A DNA stretch of 6,568 nt, from the NCBI GenBank assembly GCA_020350305.1, contig CP070709.1, positions 586,430-592,997 on the forward strand, read 5' to 3'. A program made the position numbers and the translations under genes. This DNA is from Candidatus Bathyarchaeota archaeon. GTDB lineage: Archaea > Thermoproteota > Bathyarchaeia > Bathyarchaeales > Bathyarchaeaceae. The notes beneath the pieces were generated by a model. That model saw only the letters and a list, made by a program, of their open reading frames with translations, was not told where the DNA came from and made no database searches. How positions within the stretch are numbered: position 1 is the stretch's first letter; the number at the start of each line of letters is the position of its first letter. Positions 4,816-6,568 of this stretch are shown in pieces.

Positions 4816-5784
4816 TTATCCTTCTATTCTTTGGAGCCTAACTATCTTGTCGCCTTTAAGTTCGATTAGAAACGCCCTTAGAATTCCTTCTGCGTATTCG
4901 CTTCCAGGGTTGACGCAGTATGTTCTTCCGATTTTGATTGAGCCTGAGGCTTCGTGTATGTGTCCGTGTAGTCCCAGTAGAGGTTGGTGTTTTTCAATCA
5001 TCTTCCTGACGGCTTTTGAGCCCACAGGAACTATTACAACGTGTCCTGCTTGAAGGACGGGGTTGAGGTCTTCATCGAGTAATGGTGCTTCATCCAGCTT
5101 GGATTGATAAGGTGGAGAGTGAAAGTTGAATATAGCTGACATGGGGTCTTTTAGTTGAGAGATATATCTTTCCAGTCTCGCTTCAAGTTTTTCTTCTGAC
5201 TCTTCTCGGGTAGTTTTCCAAGGGCTAGGATCAGTCCACCCTGTGCTTATCATCTCGTGTCCGCCGATGTCTATTACTTCACCTTCTCCGTTGATTACAT
5301 CTTTGTGATCTCGAATTAAGTCATCTACTGGAAATCTGTCGTCATTTCCGGGACAGACTATCACCCGGATTTCGCTCGGAAGCTTCTCTCGGATCAGGTC
5401 AAACCAGTTCTTCAGCGTCGATTGCATAACTTCCATAAAAACTTCATCAACTTTCGAACTGTCTTCTCTCATTTCCTTAACGTGCTTCTCATCGGTCAAA
5501 TACGGGTAGTATCCTATCCCCTGAACGTCCTTGAACGCTTTTTCCAATCCACTTGAATCGATTAGATGATTTTCACCCAGCAGATAGTAACTGTATTTTC
5601 CATCTTTTCTCTCAACTATGGGAACAATCATCTTTCCGGTTAGGTCTCCACCGGAGATAGCCACGTTCACTTTCATCATAGATGAGGCGTTCAGAAATTT
5701 TCTCCAAGCACCTTCAGACCCATGCATGTCGGTTGCGAAGAGAATCTTTGTTGTTGAGCCCTTTTTCCTGAACAGTGGTGTCAA
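4816..5784 (-). CDS. Calcineurin-like metallophosphoesterase
   Basis: A 322-residue predicted dinuclear metal phosphoesterase with every core motif: D19-x-H21 (TDMHGS), GGDLTG with D47, PGNDD with N147, H222 in NFHSPP, and GHIH with H275 and H277, followed by NPGSEYAEG. The usual GNH(D/E) is GNDD, a variant seen in archaeal and some bacterial members. About 100 residues separate the GD and GND motifs, far more than in minimal members; this insert is aromatic and charged (YSYYLLG, GIGYYPYL) and may shape substrate choice. There is no signal peptide, so it is probably cytosolic. The TTG start at 5784 has only a weak AGGAA upstream; no earlier in-frame start fits. It is first in a two-gene operon with the nucleotidyltransferase-fold gene, downstream of a good TATA box. 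Substrate (phosphoester, cyclic nucleotide or nucleic acid) cannot be told from sequence. Confidence 0.88.
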   Translation of the reverse strand: MTPLFRKKGSTTKILFATDMHGSEGAWRKFLNASSMMKVNVAISGGDLTGKMIVPIVERKDGKYSYYLLGENHLIDSSGLEKAFKDVQGIGYYPYLTDEKHVKEMREDSSKVDEVFMEVMQSTLKNWFDLIREKLPSEIRVIVCPGNDDRFPVDDLIRDHKDVINGEGEVIDIGGHEMISTGWTDPSPWKTTREESEEKLEARLERYISQLKDPMSAIFNFHSPPYQSKLDEAPLLDEDLNPVLQAGHVVIVPVGSKAVRKMIEKHQPLLGLHGHIHEASGSIKIGRTYCVNPGSEYAEGILRAFLIELKGDKIVRLQRIEG

Positions 5785-5833
5785 TTAGACCATTCCTGCC
5801 TGAGAGATCCCATATTTCTCAATGTGACTGGAG

Positions 5834-5843
5834 GATATTTAAG
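5834..5843 (-). promoter_or_regulatory. TATA box for the metallophosphoesterase/nucleotidyltransferase operon
   Basis: Minus-strand CTTAAATATC, preceded by GCAAA as a possible BRE. Transcription about 25 bases on (near 5812) leaves a leader of roughly 28 bases to TTG 5784. This is one of the better TATA matches in the window, and no other promoter is apparent before the second gene. Confidence 0.5.
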
Positions 5844-5928
5844 TTTGCTCAGGATAAGAGATAGCACAAAGTGACGAAGGAAATTACTATGCTTTTCGAT
5901 TGAACCTACAAGTCGCAGTTGAGTGTGA

Positions 5929-6069
5929 AAGACGCGTCAGAAGCGTTCTTTCGCTGTTTCAACGCCAAACGAGACCCTTTCAGCCGAAAAAGCCTACAAA
6001 TGTATGGAAAAACTTAAATTCTCTGAAGGTCAAACCGAATGGAATGGTGAAACGTATGAGTTCAAGTAA
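5929..6069 (+). pseudogene. Likely C-terminal remnant of a small protein gene
   Basis: After TGA 5926-5928 this frame is open to TAA 6067-6069 but has no usable start before an ATG near residue 26. Its translation looks like a genuine small-protein tail, with a charged helix ETLSAEKAYKCMEKLKFSEG followed by QTEWNGETYEFK. The neighbouring frame just upstream also gives coding-like sequence (VKDASEAFFRCFNAKRD), so one gene broken by a frameshift is possible. It overlaps the start of the permease gene by 14-26 bases and contains its candidate promoter. I do not recognise the protein. Chance openness in a non-coding spacer is the main alternative; apart from this and the promoters, 5785-6043 shows nothing. 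Confidence 0.25.
6011..6020 (+). promoter_or_regulatory. Candidate TATA box for the permease gene
   Basis: AACTTAAATT lies about 25-30 bases ahead of a predicted transcript start near 6040, which would make ATG 6044 nearly leaderless or give ATG 6056 a short leader holding GGTGA (6046-6050). It may also be coincidental codons of the overlapping remnant. Confidence 0.4.
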
Positions 6070-6568
6070 ACCTGCAATATTTGCTAGAGAGGCTACTGGG
6101 CTGGTCAGAGAAGTAGGCTTTATGTTGGGCGTAATCATTATCTTGTCTCACGTTGTCGGCTTAGGATGGCAGAAACGAGCATTCCAATTCACCGGCCCGA
6201 GACCGGTGCCAACAGATGCGCTTCCGCTTGGTCTTCCAGCGATATTCTGGGCTTTCCTAATCTGTGGTGTAATTGTGATGATCACGGGCTATGCAGCTGG
6301 ATACGTTACGGCTGCTATGCCGAGATCTGGAGGTGGATACGTAACCATTTCAAGGGTCCTCCACCCGTTCGTAGGATACAATGCGGGCTGGCTGATGTTC
6401 CTTGCAGAAGCGTTCTCATATGGACTAATCGGAGTCGCCGTTTTTGAAGCAATAATGATATTCTATAACATCGCCTTAGCACCAGTAGTCATAGCCTTTG
6501 ATGCAACCATACTCTTCGTAGGAGGCTTAGTGGTTGTCTGGATTTTTGCACTAATTGCTTTGTTTGGC
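6044..6568 (+). CDS. APC-superfamily amino-acid permease, 5' part
   Basis: The N-terminal 175 residues of an integral membrane transporter of the amino acid-polyamine-organocation superfamily; it runs off the window without a stop. A short cytoplasmic N-terminus (REATGLVREVG) leads into helix 1 (about 24-42), which holds the glycine-containing stretch SHVVGLG typical of the unwound substrate site. Helix 2 spans about 64-90, then comes AAMPRSGGGYVTISR (90-104), the family's P-x-[SA]-G-G-x-Y loop. Helix 3 spans about 110-143 and helix 4 starts near 153. Members import amino acids or related compounds; the substrate cannot be read here. Start: ATG 6056 has GGTGA five bases upstream, while ATG 6044 would suit a leaderless message; both are in the same frame. 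It diverges from the metallophosphoesterase operon. Import of amino acids would fit a peptide- or amino-acid-using archaeon. Confidence 0.9.
   Translation, partial: MVKRMSSSKPAIFAREATGLVREVGFMLGVIIILSHVVGLGWQKRAFQFTGPRPVPTDALPLGLPAIFWAFLICGVIVMITGYAAGYVTAAMPRSGGGYVTISRVLHPFVGYNAGWLMFLAEAFSYGLIGVAVFEAIMIFYNIALAPVVIAFDATILFVGGLVVVWIFALIALFG

Noticed and set aside
6166..6447. 93-residue + strand frame
   Set aside because: Out-of-frame reading of the permease gene, whose hydrophobic helices and P-x-S-G-G-x-Y loop lie in the other frame.

Overview
The window looks archaeal, most likely a mesophilic member of the Thermoproteota/TACK group such as a Bathyarchaeia-type lineage; this is an inference, not a search result. 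The evidence is a short archaeal-style ribbon-helix-helix regulator, an archaeal-type OMP decarboxylase, a family 4 [4Fe-4S] uracil-DNA glycosylase, TATA-box-like promoters about 25 bases ahead of expected transcript starts, purine-rich Shine-Dalgarno sites, and many TTG/GTG starts (five of the seven intact starts). No rRNA, tRNA, CRISPR array or insertion sequence is visible.

Layout, left to right. 1-200 is an A/G-rich leader with a TATA-like element and two AT palindromes, followed by a 49-residue ribbon-helix-helix regulator gene (201-350, +). pyrF (432-1199, -) converges on it. 1200-1480 is a divergent intergenic stretch with candidate promoters for both sides and one unrecognised short open frame. 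1481-1789 (+) is a metallophosphoesterase gene that has lost its middle in frame and appears to be a decayed relic. It converges on a two-gene operon read leftward: sufS-like cysteine desulfurase (2451-3665) followed by the Fe-S uracil-DNA glycosylase (1803-2396). 3666-3871 carries the operon's upstream region plus a coding-like fragment on the + strand. A second leftward operon holds a calcineurin-like metallophosphoesterase (4816-5784) and, 17 bases later, a nucleotidyltransferase-fold protein (3872-4798). A divergent spacer (5785-6043) has TATA-like boxes for both directions and a likely gene remnant. An amino-acid permease of the APC superfamily (6044 onward, +) runs off the right edge.

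How the genes fit together. pyrF completes UMP synthesis; its pathway partners are not in view. SufS frees sulfur from cysteine for Fe-S clusters, and the next gene in its operon encodes an enzyme that carries a [4Fe-4S] cluster, so the pairing makes metabolic sense. The metallophosphoesterase/nucleotidyltransferase pair is the least explained part of the window. Two enzymes with potentially opposite chemistry (transfer of a nucleotide and hydrolysis of a phosphoester) are tightly linked and share one promoter. It is the best candidate here for an undescribed system. The window also contains several decayed or fragmentary coding stretches (around 1296-1427, 1481-1789, 3749-3871 and 5929-6069), which suggests ongoing gene loss between stable housekeeping genes.
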